Source: Hanleya hanleyi (Eukaryota; Mollusca; Polyplacophora; Lepidopleurida; Hanleyidae). From it: a stretch of DNA of 64,000 bases. The position numbers were made by a program, and so were the translations under genes. Location of the stretch: NCBI GenBank assembly GCA_036873755.1, contig JAVTVY010019008.1:19663-83662 (forward strand), written 5' to 3'. A model generated the notes under the pieces. That model had not been told where the DNA came from. It searched no databases and saw only the letters and a program-made list of their open reading frames with translations. Of the stretch, positions 46,301 through 57,000 are shown piece by piece (within the stretch, counting starts at the first letter, position 1; the number at the start of each line of letters is the position of its first letter).

Positions 46301-47888
46301 CTGTGGGAAATAAGCCTGATGAGCTGTAAACATGAAAACAAACCTGCTGATTCAATGATACAAGATGTATACACAAACAAAGAAAATATATCCACAAATA
46401 GTATGGTGACCTCCTCCCCTAGTTTTTGCATTGTTCATCTTATACTGACAAGATATTTGTCTAAGTTTAAGTACATTCTCACCATTGAAAATAAATGTGA
46501 TATACCCCTTGAAAGTAATCGTAAACCCTCAAGTAAAGTTTCCATCAAATGAAAGACCATTGCAAACAGTGTGGGAAAATATTTATTTTAATTTTTTACG
46601 ATTTTATTACACAGAGTAAACTGCAATTAAAACATGGTATTCTATGGTGGTCTGTTGCAATCATATTTAGGTCCAGTGATGTCACACTGCCTTAATACAT
46701 ACATTTCGAACTTTGTACACACTTTCCAATGCTTGATTCAAGCTTAAGGTATATATACTGCATATACTTTGAGTTTCAACACAGACTCACTGTTCCAATG
46801 TGCATGTTCCAAAATCGGGGAAAGTAAATGCAAGGTTCAAATTGAATTGACACTCATGAGTCACCATCTCCCAGATTTTGGTGAAACATGCACATTGGAA
46901 CAGTGAGTCTGTGTTGAAACTAAAAGTATACGCACCTTAAGCTTATATCAAGCACTGGAAAGTGCATACAAAGTTTGAAATATATGTATTAAGGCAGTGT
47001 GACGTCACTGGACCTAATTATGATTGCAACAGACCACCATAGAATACCATGATTTAATTGCAGTTTACTCTGTGTAATAAAATTGTAAAAGATTAAAATA
47101 AATATTTTCCCACACTGTTTGCAATGGTCTTTCATTTGATGGAAACTTTACTTGAGGGTTTACGATTACTTGAAACAATTCAAGTTTATTCAATACAATT
47201 TATATTTCTAAAATACTTCAAAGAGAGTGACCCAATTTGTTGGTTCAATAAAACTAGACCAGTGAATGAAAATATTTAAGCATGAGCAAAATACCTGGGG
47301 CACACAGTATGAAGTTCTTGTCTCATCAATAACTGAGTCAGCTTCTTAAATCTCATGTGACGAGAGGGCCTGCCCAGAACACAGGATGGCTGTGGCTGAA
47401 AAGTAAACAGAGAAAATTACTGGTGTGTTCAGAAGGCAGGAATGATGGCTTCATTATTACAATCAGTACAGCAAATAAGACCACTCAAAAAAGTATTTTT
47501 GTTTTCAGTTACAAACTGAAAAAGTTGGGAACATACATGTATGCAGTTTTTAAACTGTCTTTGAACCTTCGGGAGTGTTTCACTTGAGCTAATTTGGATT
47601 TGCACCATGTCATTATGATGGAATATAATAAAGCTGGTAGTTTTCAGGTCTTACCTTCAGACTTACTTTCTTAAGAGCTTTATTTCCCAGCATAATTCTT
47701 TCCTCGAAATATGGACTTGTTTTCTGGTCTGCAGTGCTTGGCTGAGAATGGACCCAGGTGACGACATGTGCGATGAAGACAAGGATAGAACAACATAGAG
47801 ATCCAGTAATGGCCACAGCTATGGTTGTGGTCTGCACATCCCCACTGAAGAAGATGAACTCCTTAGCTATACTTCCCAGATATTCCAT
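31320..47888 (-). CDS. LRRC58-like leucine-rich repeat protein with N-terminal membrane segment, 11 coding exons
   Basis: Exons (minus strand, 5' to 3'): 47655-47888, 47295-47395, 45406-45585, 44755-44920, 42284-42353, 41468-41579, 40905-40959, 39945-40105, 35859-35980, 32473-32637, 31320-31486. All junctions are GT/AG and phases agree; the sum is 1,533 nt, 510 aa. ATG at 47888; an acceptor at 47897 suggests an upstream 5' UTR exon. Residues ~23-46 form a hydrophobic membrane segment. LRRs run from ~165 to 400 (e.g. LTSLNLSNNNLTVLP, LVGLDIRDNHLHSLP, LKHLDVHGNDIAVFP). The C-terminus (400-510) has a LLELCARF motif and a Cys cluster CTTCEGPC...CSPHCSLGC, which from memory resembles LRRC58. LRRC58 itself is shorter and, as I recall, lacks a membrane segment. 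A scaffold or adaptor role is inferred from the LRRs. Confidence 0.85.
32061..32379. mobile_element. TTAA-flanked MITE in last intron of LRR gene
   Basis: TTAA at 32061-32064 and 32376-32379. The ends are inverted CTCTTTGAACCC and CCCTTTGAACCC, giving a 311-bp element. Internally it has small hairpins such as GCCGCTTTAGCGGC. Piggybac-type by its target site; no ORF. Confidence 0.75.
32725..33467 (+). mobile_element. Helentron-associated-like element, ~145-bp tandem core
   Basis: About 3.5 diverged units of ~145 bp (CCCAAGC(A/G)AGATCTTGAGG, AAGTTATTGTCC, TTGGCCC...GGTGGC). A GGAC-type short run (GGATGGACCGACGGACC) follows, then a 3' hairpin AGTCCCCCTTT...AGGGGACA with inner CCCTTCGGG. Same architecture as 25503-27485. 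It sits in the intron between LRR exons 9 and 10. Confidence 0.6.
34280..34588 (-). pseudogene. DIRS tyrosine recombinase fragment
   Basis: Contains NTISSWLKNMIQLAY followed by the H-x-x-R box GHEIRALAASW, matching in arrangement the recombinase of the 15-22 kb element (NTVASWLKKTIKWTY, SHVIRAIATSW). N-terminal catalytic parts and the tyrosine are absent. Confidence 0.7.
34829..35137 (-). pseudogene. Gag-like fragment of deleted DIRS element, middle part
   Basis: An open stretch of ~100 codons, Thr/Val- and acid-rich (DVEVPIERTPVYDDEGKPV) with no known domain. Its position between the gag cysteine cluster and the recombinase remnant suggests gag; low certainty. Confidence 0.4.
35310..35455 (-). 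pseudogene. Gag-like cysteine cluster of deleted DIRS element
   Basis: Cys-rich segment CVTCGGERPVYD...CPSCCQGVICTW...CEEC, comparable with the CFSCKGHLC...CMEC cluster at the gag N-terminus of the larger DIRS element. Position just inside the 5' inverted repeat fits gag. Confidence 0.55.
36607..36830 (+). repeat. SINE-like dispersed repeat, GAGTGAGTGAAT...TTTAACG type
   Basis: GAGTGAGTGAATATGATTTAACGTCGCTTTCAACTATATTTCAGTC-style head, a pattern I recall as frequent in mollusc genomes. It is followed by a local 41-bp duplication (GGGTCCTATTCCTT, CACACCCGGGAACC). A second head occurs at 49520-49580. Confidence 0.5.
36831..38298. other. Intron sequence without recognised features
   Basis: No exon, repeat or RNA gene recognised. 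It forms part of the 2.0-kb segment absent from the compact M2 copy at 51990-52207. Confidence 0.4.
38367..39833 (+). mobile_element. Helentron-associated-like element, ~156-bp tandem core
   Basis: The 5' end has ATCCCATCGG (38384-38393); the 3' end is the hairpin ATCCCATCCGGCAT/ATGCCGATGGGAT (39807-39833). Between them are six to seven ~156-bp units (GTGGATATTTTTCGTTATG, TTGCCATGGAAACCAC) and a CAGC/CATC short-repeat run. It is inserted inside the M2 element. Confidence 0.65.
41661..42049. mobile_element. TIR MITE, family M1 (copy 2)
   Basis: Left GGTTCAATTGCACATTACTG and right AATAATGTGCAACTGAGCC are inverted. It shares TGGGTTGTATAATTTCGC-like and CAGCTGATTAGCTG pieces with 24750-24962. 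In the intron between LRR exons 5 and 6. Confidence 0.65.
42545..43400 (+). repeat. Degenerate ~57-bp tandem repeats
   Basis: About twelve diverged units containing CACTGATGATAGATCTACTT, GATCAACTGGAAAATATGGG and TCAATGTTA. In the intron between LRR exons 4 and 5. Confidence 0.75.
43587..44137. mobile_element. TIR MITE-like element, ~550 bp
   Basis: The left end GAGCTG...GATTTTATGAAACCTCATTTAA and right end (complement) GGAGCTG...GATTTCATGACACCTCACTTAA are imperfect ~30-bp inverted repeats. No coding sequence. Confidence 0.6.
45100..45260. repeat. Dispersed repeat shared with 50490-50590
   Basis: Shared phrases: CCATAAAATCTGG(A/G)GGTGATC, AAATTTAT and AAAAATGGTC. Confidence 0.5.
46515..47169. 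mobile_element. 655-bp palindromic element with ~300-bp arms
   Basis: Arms 46515-46820 and 46872-47169 are reverse complements with few differences, around a ~50-nt centre. Flanked by direct repeats TTGAAA (46509-46514 and 47170-47175), a likely target duplication. Ends GTAATCGTAAACCCTCAAGT. No ORF. Sits in the intron between LRR exons 2 and 3. Confidence 0.85.
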
Positions 47889-47896
47889 CTTGTCCA

Positions 47897-49500
47897 CTAG
47901 AATGACAAAATGTGAACATACACCTTCATATACTGAAAATCAATACAATAATTATAGAAGACATAAAGAAAATGCATTAGTTCACACAGTTTTTCCTCAA
48001 CAAAGATTTTAAATGAATCTGGGAGAGATGGCTGTAACATGTACTTCATCCAAAATAGCTTTCTATGGACAATATATACACCAACAAGCTAATCAATATG
48101 AAACACTAGAACAGTGTATTATAACTTAGTACACTGGCGGTTAACCTATATGTTGTTAACAGCGTAAAATGTTAAAGGCCAGAATACGAGAAAGTAATAC
48201 ATGGGTTGCATACAGTTATTTGTTCACCATCATGTTTCATCATTAATAATACAACTTAAACCACAATGGTTAATCTTCACCAGATAAGGTGATTCTGATG
48301 ATGAAACTGTACATTTATATTATTATAACTAAAACAGCAGTCAGAACGGAGTAAATTAAAACAGCATTCAGACTGGAGTAAAAGGTTGTACAATCTGAGG
48401 ATTCATATGAAGAATTTGATGCAAATACATGTACAACAGGGGTCGAAATATTCAGAATAATTTAGCCATCACACGAGACAGGTGACCAAAAAGTTCACCG
48501 GTCACCTTTAAGAATTACCAGAACATGTGATCGCTGAAACTGTCAAGTACATGTAATTCAAGATTTAATGACAAAGCTACATGTGGCAAGCTACCAATAA
48601 ATTAATGACACCTTGTTTCCATGCGCTAATTAGCAGCGGTTTTGAATGAATTTTGTCAAAGATACATTCTGAACACCAAAGAAAAAAATACTGGCTACAT
48701 TGTACCTGTCACTGGAGACAGGTACTTTATTTCTCTACCCATCTCTTTCAAAAATTACCAGTCAGACAGGTTGACAGGTGTAAATTTTGGTCCCTGTACA
48801 AGAGTCAGATCTGACATTCAGTAGCCAGCCACCATACATGAAAACATTTCCTATCCATTACACTCACAAAATTATATTCACAAACCACAAATATTGTCCA
48901 ACTTTCATTGTCTACATGTGATTTGCTTTTCAGTGGCAGCTTTTGCACCAAATACCTCCCAGTTTTGATAAAACAATGAATAATTCTGCTTGCTGATAAG
49001 GATGACCGGATTGCCCAGTACAGTAATTCACTTTTGCCTGTACTACTGGTAATAAAATACAAAACTTATCGATACCTGGTCCTTGAAAGATTGACGCAGA
49101 ATTACTGACCTTGTGAAACAGACAGAGTATGAATCTATCTTACCTTCTACAGTGTCCACTGTACAGTGGATGGCGGACCAGGCAGTTTACATCTCTCTAC
49201 ACTGGACTACTGGTCACTTCTGACCTTCTGCCCATGAGGAAATTGTAGACCATTTCACAGGCAGCGACATTAACACTCCATCATTACCTCTTCATGCACA
49301 CATGATCTTCATCCTCATCATGTTGCCATGGTTACCTGTGAGTGTGAATATATAAATACACATACAGACATAATTACATAATAACCTACAAAGCATTCAC
49401 TATTTGTTTTTCAGCCATGTTGACAATACCTTGTTCAGATACTCAACATGCATACATGTAGTATTGTATAACCTCCAGCACAACAATCTGATAAGTGACT
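47897..49500. other. Region upstream of LRR exon 1
   Basis: An acceptor-like TTTTGTCATTCTAG ends at 47897 (minus strand), implying a 5' UTR exon somewhere above; I could not place it. Two copies of a phrase with AAGAATTACCAG/AAAATTACCAG and CAGGTGAC/GACAGGTG occur at 48480-48530 and 48745-48785. No other gene is seen. Confidence 0.45.
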
Positions 49501-49519
49501 GCAATAGGTGTTATGACAG

Positions 49520-49640
49520 CTGAGTGAGTGAATGAATTGGGTTTAACGTCTCTTTCAACATTTTTTCAGCTATGTCACAATGGGGAGGGAAAGGGAAGGG
49601 AGGGGGAGAGGTGGGAGTACCTACTTGTAAACAGAGCAGA
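49520..49640 (+). repeat. SINE-like head, GAGTGAGTGAAT...TTTAACG type
   Basis: GAGTGAGTGAATGAATTGGG, TTTAACGTCTCTTTCAAC and TCAGCTATGTCAC follow the same head pattern as 36607-36670, then a purine-rich GGGAGG run. Confidence 0.45.
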
Positions 49641-50489
49641 TCTAATGCTGCCCAGCTCTGGGCAACACTGCATGCACTTCACACCATCTGCATAATTACA
49701 ATCTATAGTAAATGCTTACATTTTGTAATTAGTACAGCACAGTGTCCCAGTACAGATTTACGGCTTAATCACTCACGCCAGTATTCAAGCAAATCAAGTG
49801 TTTACTTTATAATTACACCATATGTTCCATGCATGATTAGGGATTTAGAAAAAAAAAATGAATATCATGACAGAACCATATACATGTATACTATTCTGAT
49901 CTGATAATGCACAGATTAATATTTGGACTTTCCAGGGCAATCTCGAGACACCTTTGAATGTCACAAAATTTCAAACAAAATATTTGCATATTTATTGGCT
50001 CAGATGATGAGCTATGATGAGAATTTTCTAAAAGCTGTATTTTGTGTGTCAGAGGCTTGGACACTGGGCTCCATTGTTCATCCACCTGCACACAGTCTGA
50101 ATCAATTCCAAGTAGTTCTTCCAGACATTTTGGAGGAGAGTTGCAAGACAAGGGAAGTGTATCTATAATCTCCTATATAACCATGATAACATACTGTGAT
50201 CATGGAACTATTGTGAACACTGGACCACTATAATTGGCTCACTCACTAGTTAATCAACTGAACACAGTAAATTAAGAAACAACATAATTTCTGGACAGTA
50301 TTATTTCTTACAAGACAATTCATAAAGTGTGAAAAACAGAGATTTTCAGCTTCAAATTAAAACCAGAGCAGTCCATGTCCCCTGTTGTCAATACCATAGA
50401 CAGTAATATGAAAGGTTCACAAAAGGTTGTATTGGAAATTGTAATGAATGATGAGAAATTTTGTTTGAGTGTTGTGGGTTTATGGTAAT
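49641..50489. other. Noncoding stretch
   Basis: No gene supported; open frames under 90 codons only. Confidence 0.4.
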
Positions 50490-51210
50490 CCATCTAATAA
50501 TTCCATCACAGGAAGTGAAATTTCTCACCATAAAATCTGGGGGTGATCAAATTTATAAGACAAGTTGCCAAAAATGGTCCAAAATTATGCAGGGATCTCG
50601 AATCAAAGCCTAACGCCTTTCGACTATTTTGAATATCTTTGCATAATTTTATCAAGCTTAAAATATGACGGTTTAATTCAAAATGGCAGACATGTGGGGT
50701 CAAAATCTCAAAATCACACTTTTTCATGTTGCTCATGAGGTTCAACACATTATTCTCAGCCCACTGAGAGATGGATGTCTATGCATAGCCTAACATCAAG
50801 ATTTGATGGTCAAATTCATAATGACGGCCACTAGCCATATTGGGTCATCTGAAAAAACATACTTTTTCATGTTGCTCATATAGTTCAAGGAATTATTCTT
50901 AGCTCCTTGTGCAAATTTCAAGATCAAATTTTGCTGGTCAAATTCAAAATGGCAGCCATGTGGAGTCATCTGAAAATTGTGCTTTTCCATGTTACTCGTA
51001 TAGATAATGACATTATTCTTACTTTTTTGTGCAAATTTATCAAAACCGAGAGGTCTCACATCATAGCCAAACACCTTGTTTCCATTTTGAATCTATTTGC
51101 TTGGTCTTCAGATTAAAAACGAAGGTTAAATTCAAAATGGCGACCATCTGAACACTTGTTCAAATTGGTGAATGTTATTCGTTGAATTCGAAGGAATTAT
51201 TCTTAGCTCG
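50490..51210. repeat. Degenerate ~120-bp tandem repeats
   Basis: Four to five diverged units with TTTTTCATGTTGCTCATA, GGAATTATTCTTAGCTC, GTGCAAATTT and AAATTCAAAATGGC(A/G). The left edge shares sequence with 45100-45260. Confidence 0.7.
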
Positions 51211-51989
51211 AAGCAGACAATTGCAAGGAATGCTCTGTTTCACACTACAGCTGATCAATTGTTGAGTCTATTTGCATAATCCTCGACAGACAACACAATG
51301 GTTATGGTACATAATGGTTCTAAGGCCCTACTATGCCAACCTTAAACCCCTACACTACAAACAACTAATTCAGCCTGGATAGGGCCTGGAGGATGCCATA
51401 TGAAAAAGAATGGCAACCTATTTTCAGGTCCCCATAATTCTGACCAATAATATGACAATAGGTTAATAATTATGCAGTAGGTTGCCATAGGTTACCACAG
51501 GGCTGCACAAATTGCACGAACAATAGGTTTGGTTCACACAGAGGTTACGCAATTTTCATTATGCGTAACCCATTTTCAGTTCACTTGAATTACAGATATT
51601 AACCGGTATAAAATAGTGATGGGTTGTGCAAATCAAAGAAGGCTAACCCAAAATTTTTTAGCATAACCCATATTTGGGTTAACCAGAAGTTTCAATTTGT
51701 GCAGTCCTGTATTACCAGTGTACATTTCATGGTAACCTGTTGAGAGGTTACCATCAACAGTCCTAAAACTGAGGCCTGCTAAAATGATGTTATTAAAGTC
51801 ATACATCAGAATGTTTTTGTCTCATGGAGAATCTCATCATAACATGTTTGACATGCAGATGTATAGCTACATAAATAAAAATCCACAAAAACAATTGTTC
51901 TTAGGACTGCCAGCAGAAGTACATCAATATTAAACACATAATAATGAAAAGCAGTAAAAGACAAAGTACATGTGCTAAAACAAAGACTA
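51211..51989. other. Noncoding stretch with GGTTAACC-type phrases
   Basis: Recurrent short phrases (AATAGGTTA, GGTTACCA, CATAACCCA) between 51410 and 51770; no gene. Confidence 0.4.
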
Positions 51990-52207
51990 CCCTATTTCTT
52001 CTAACTTTTCGAACAGTATTTTTAGACTTTGAAGCAGAAAAAATCAATCTTTATGTCAACAGAGGCTAAATACCGTGGCATGGATATGTTATTTATCCCA
52101 AGAACTGCAAAGATAGCTAGAGAAATTTGTAGAATGTTTGCAGAATTTCTTTCCACAGTAGCCTAAAGTTGAATTTTGCCATCTGAATAATTAGAAGAAA
52201 TAGGGTA
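51990..52207. mobile_element. TIR element family M2, compact copy
   Basis: Perfect 15-bp ends CCCTATTTCTTCTAA / TTAGAAGAAATAGGG, flanked by TA on each side (TA target, as in mariner/Tc1-type MITEs). Its 218 bp align with the three segments of the interrupted copy at 36238-39931. Confidence 0.75.
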
Positions 52208-53540
52208 TGTTAGATATGAAAATTGTTTTGGGAAGTATTTTAAATATTTTTTAAACTTTATCAGTAATTGTCTTAGCCTAGAAATTTTGTGTATCTGACA
52301 TGTGGATCAAATCACAGATAATGATATGTGTCAATTGGCAATTAATTATGTAGCTTTTTTTAGAACCAGGCACAATCAGAACAGGCTGTGAATGAATAGA
52401 CCACAACAGGCAGTTGGGAATTGAATAGAAAGAATCCAGAGCATTTCCCTCACTGACTGCACAAACTGGTTTAGATGTATTAGCTTTTCAGACTAACACA
52501 AATTCGTGATGGGTGTGACACACACCTCTTGTATAACTCCACACAGCTTTGGACTGTCCTTCATATTGGCTGACACGAATTATCATGGCCTTGGACAATT
52601 ATGTTGGCATAGTAGGCCTAAATGATAAAAAATCTTTTAAAAATACTTTCCACTGGAATTATCTTTTCTGACAGTCTTTGTTGTAGCAGTGATTTCATAC
52701 AATTTTTAGGACGATCCTTCAAGAGTGTGTGTTTATTCTTTATTGACTTCTGCTGGCAGTGTCGAGACACTTTGTTTCTGTAATTATATTCTCCAACTGA
52801 CATTGTCATATTCATATTCAGCAAGGTTTGGGGAACATTTTGGTATAGATGAAAATCCTGTGACATCATCGCTGTTTGTAAACAGACTGTACGCCCGCTG
52901 CTTGAAGGCAAAAGATTGAAAGTATCAAGGGAGATAACTCGATTAACATGCAAATGTATAGGCAGTGGTCTCAAACAGTTAACATTTATAGTTGTGCTTT
53001 AGCGTCGTACATGTATCTTGAAACAAAATTTATGGATATGATTCATTTGTCACAAACTTAAATTCCTTTTATAATAATATTTTCATGACAAATTCTGAGA
53101 AAATGAACATTTTAGCAGCGAATAAACGGAGGCCTTCGGTAGGCATACACATTAAATTGAGCTATTTTAATGTTCATATTTCATGTCCTAAGGAACTTAT
53201 CTTCTTTATGGGGCTAGGCTAATATGACTATATATTCAGAAATAAAATTTGTACTAATGGTACGGTACCATCATTTTTACAAAACACAAAACTTTCGTAT
53301 CCGCTCTGACCAAATTGTCAATTTCTATTCATTTGCCACTTTGATCAAAAGCAATCTAGTGTTGCAATGCTACTTTTTCTCAGCCGTGACATACATCAAA
53401 TATCGTTTTGGGTCAAGGTCTTGGGTGTCATTTTAGCATTGGGTGTCATTTTAAGTAAACATCGCAAGAAATAGCTGAAGACAACGATATTATTTATGAT
53501 AATAATTCATGGCATTCATATTTTCATGAAATTGAAGCTA
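52208..53540. other. Noncoding stretch
   Basis: No gene, RNA or repeat recognised. Confidence 0.4.
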
Positions 53541-54240
53541 TAATACTGAGATGAAAATATGTATTTAGGTTTTTATTCTAATTTCTATGGATGCGTTTGC
53601 AAAGGAAAGTTATCAAAACCTATAGGGTCGGGAATATCGCGAAAAATTCTCGTCAAATCGACACCATCTTTTCCCATTAATATTTCAAGGAAACTAAGAA
53701 ACAGAATTGATATTTTATTTCATGATCCCATAAAACCAGACAAGAAATTACTGCATTTAGATTTTTATTTTACGAAAGCCTTTTCAAGTAAAGTTATCAA
53801 TACTGGTAACTAGTCTCGGAAAATTCCTGGTGATTTGACACCATCTTTTCCGATAAATAGTACAAGAAAAGGGCTAAAAATACAGCAATAATATTTAAAT
53901 TTTCATGATCCTATGAAATACTCAAGATGAAAAATAAGCAGTTAGATTCTTATTTTACGAATGCGTTTTTATATAAGTTACCGGTATTGAAACCTGGTGT
54001 CGGTATATCGCGGAAAATTCTTGGCGAATTCAATCAGACTTTTCTGGTGAACATTACATGAAAAACGAAGAATATACAAAAATGTTTATATTTTCATGAT
54101 CATATAATACTCGGGATGAAAACTATTTATTTAGATTTGTATTTTATGGATGCGTTTTCAATGAAAGTTATTAATATGTTTTCTGCATCGCGATAAATTC
54201 CTGTCGAATCGACACCATCTTTTACGGTAAACTTCTCGTC
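53540..54240 (+). repeat. Degenerate ~160-bp tandem repeats
   Basis: Four to five diverged units with TATCGCG(A/G)AAAATTC, TCGACACCATCTTTTCC, TTTCATGATC and TTTAGATTTTTATTTTACG. Confidence 0.75.
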
Positions 54241-54734
54241 ACGAGGTGAAAGAAATGTGTAGGAAAAAATATATTTCTGAAACGGGTATCTGTACAGGTT
54301 TAAACTAAACAGAATCAAATATTGAAAAGATACAGGCAGAGTTATCAAATGTTGGTTACCATCTCCAGCGTATCCCATATATTCGCAGAATGGGCCGGAC
54401 CCACTGCCCTGTTGGCCCAGTTTGAAGATTGCTATAATGTCAATTTACTGAGAATTTGACATAAAAATATTTCTGATAAACGATGCATGAATATGTTTTT
54501 TGACCAATGTATCGCATCAATGAATTTCCTTTGATAGATGACGCTAAATCACGACTATAAATGTGAGCCGTTTTAGTCCATTGCCTGTTAATCTGAATGT
54601 TAATCGAGTTGTCTCCCTTCATTCGAGGAGTTTTCTGCCTGCAAGTCAATCTAGCCCCAGAACTCACTTTATCTGCGAAAACTGACCTCTGGCCTAGTGG
54701 ATTCCTGGGAGCGGAAACGGAAATGTCGCACCTG

Positions 54735-54828
54735 TTTGTTTACTTTCTTAGTTATTCTACTTGTTATGTGTTTTGTACTCTGTCCCAAATGGGATGCTCA
54801 GTACAATAAAGAATCTTATCTTATCATG
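54735..54828 (+). mobile_element. 3' tail of a non-LTR retroposon
   Basis: TGTACTCTGTCCCAAATGGG, then GTACAATAAAGAATC followed by a CTTAT/CTTAT short repeat: a poly(A)-signal-like end with a microsatellite tail, typical of LINE or SINE 3' ends. No coding part is visible. Confidence 0.4.
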
Positions 54829-55243
54829 CGCACAATTAATTTTCGGCGAAACCAATCTCGCTTTCGTCTATTTCCGTACTGGCGGAAATTAGCCCAGTTG
54901 CGGAGTTCTGTGGAAAGATTGCTATTATTCAACAAAACATAGAAATAGTTTTGTATAATTTGAATGAATTATGTTCGTTTGGTTAGAATTAACTGAATTT
55001 CACAATAAAATGCATCGGAATCTCACGATTATCAAAGGCACTATTTTGTAGCCGGCTCACTGCGTGATCATCATACGCTCCCCACCGGTGGGGATTTGTG
55101 CGTTCTATGTGAGAGGCTCGTTCCACCAATACGGAAATAGCCGAACGTGAGATTGCCTGCAAGTTTGTGCGCGCAACTCCGAAAGTAGGGCCCGATTGTA
55201 AGATACATTGGCAAGCTATGTATATGAATTATGATACTGGCCA

Positions 55244-55310
55244 CCATAATAATATAATAATAATACTTTATTTAACGAGGAGGGACATTTGGCGAACCAA
55301 TCTTACATGA
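55244..55310 (-). mobile_element. 3' tail of a retroposon
   Basis: On the minus strand, TCCCTCCTCGTTAAATAAAG followed by (TATTAT)n: AATAAA plus a simple tail. Confidence 0.4.
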
Positions 55311-56690
55311 GTTCCTCAAACAACAACAGGAAAGCACCAGAAAGTGCAAAGCACAAATATATCTACACTAATATGACCAACAGACCAACTGTCTGTATTG
55401 CCTATTTATTAATCAGATCACCCGTGATTCTATGAAAAACAAGGCAGCTGAACATATATCACCCCTTAATTCCAATTGAATTAACCCGGATTAACCCGGG
55501 TTAATTGCCCGGTTGAATAAGAGTCTATTGAAGGCACGCTGTCGGCCTGATTGCGTTGTTGTTGTTGTTGTTGATTTTCGCAATCTAAAGTCTGAGTGAG
55601 CTCATTACCACCGTAGAATTGTCATTCTTGTGCTGCAACAACTTATTTTTGAAACGCCAGGTTCGCTCACGTATTTCTGGCTTGAACCTGTGGTTAAGGA
55701 CCAAGTAATTATTGTTTCTACTGCCAATCAGTGTCACTGTCACGATAACAAAATTCAGTTTCCGTCTGCTGCACGTATCGTGACGCTCACTGGCTGTTTT
55801 CACAAGATTCCACATTGATGATTCGCAACAGCCCTAGGCCTATCCACGTTTCATTACAGGAAATAATAATTCCATATAGCAAACAGAAATATTTTTTTTA
55901 TTGATATGTTTAATAATAGCTAAATATCAAAACTTCTTTTCTTAGATCTTGCTCATCACGCGCTTCAGGCGCCCTCTGGTGAGAAAATTGATTTTCTCGA
56001 CAGACTATATTACAGGTGTATTATCTCGCTTATTAAATCCATTTTAGCATATTTTTGAAACGTTTTTATCAGTATTATAAGACCGTGTCTTCGTGAAAAT
56101 TCTGCTTCTCTCATATTTGAGCAGTTTCATACAGTGAGTTCATAAATTTGGTTCCAATCTCAAGGCACCAGTGCCAAGTTAGGCGACTCTCTTGCTTGGT
56201 TTATATAAAGAATCGGTTCCTGTATTATGCGGAGCGTGTGTCCCGGTGACACATCTGAACATTGATCGCTGGTGAAAGCGGCTGATCTGTCCAGAGTAGC
56301 TGTCCCATGCAGCACACCTTCCGCGAACTCGGCTCTCCCGCTGCCCTGCCGCACGGTCGAGGGCTTCTCCAAATTGGCCTTCCATGCGATGAGCCCTAGG
56401 GTATACGAGTTCTTCTGGCTTTCTTCAGAGCAAACTCAACGGGAAGTTAGGGGATTCCACAATTCTTCATGACGTTCTAGTACGGCACTGTAGCTCGCAG
56501 TCTGCCATTCCTTTTTTTTCTTTTCATTCTGTTTTTTGTTCAAGCTAAATCCCGCCATTCAAATTCAAATACAGTGTATAATCAATGACCTATCTCATAT
56601 GGCTGGGCGGCGGAAACATCCACATATCCATCCTCCATCCATTCATATTGAACAGAGATGGGGGTTTGTCATCTTAATCACTCCTCATAC
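55311..56690. other. Noncoding stretch
   Basis: No gene supported. A short palindromic AATTAACCCGGGTTAATT-like phrase lies at 55479-55505, and a GTT trinucleotide run at 55555-55572. Confidence 0.4.
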
Positions 56691-56694
56691 CAGT

Positions 56695-57000
56695 AGTACA
56701 TCCATCACCACCATGATTATCTTTATCTAATCACTTCTGAAACCATTACCGGGGTATTAGATCCATCACCACCATGATTATCTTCATCTAATCACTTCTG
56801 AAACCATTACCGGGGTATTAGGTCCATCACCACCATGATTATCTTCATCTAATCACTTCTGAAACCATTACCGGGTATTAGGTCCATCACCATCATGATT
56901 ATCTTCATCATAATCATTCCTGATACCACTGTTAGACCCAACACCATCATGAATGATTATCTTCACCATAATCACTACAGAAACCACTCTTAGACCCACC
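56695..57000 (+). repeat. ~61-bp minisatellite, left edge of satellite field
   Basis: Three to four units: TCCATCACCACCATGATTAT, CTTCATCTAATCACTTCTGA, AACCATTACCGGGGTATTAG. Confidence 0.85.
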
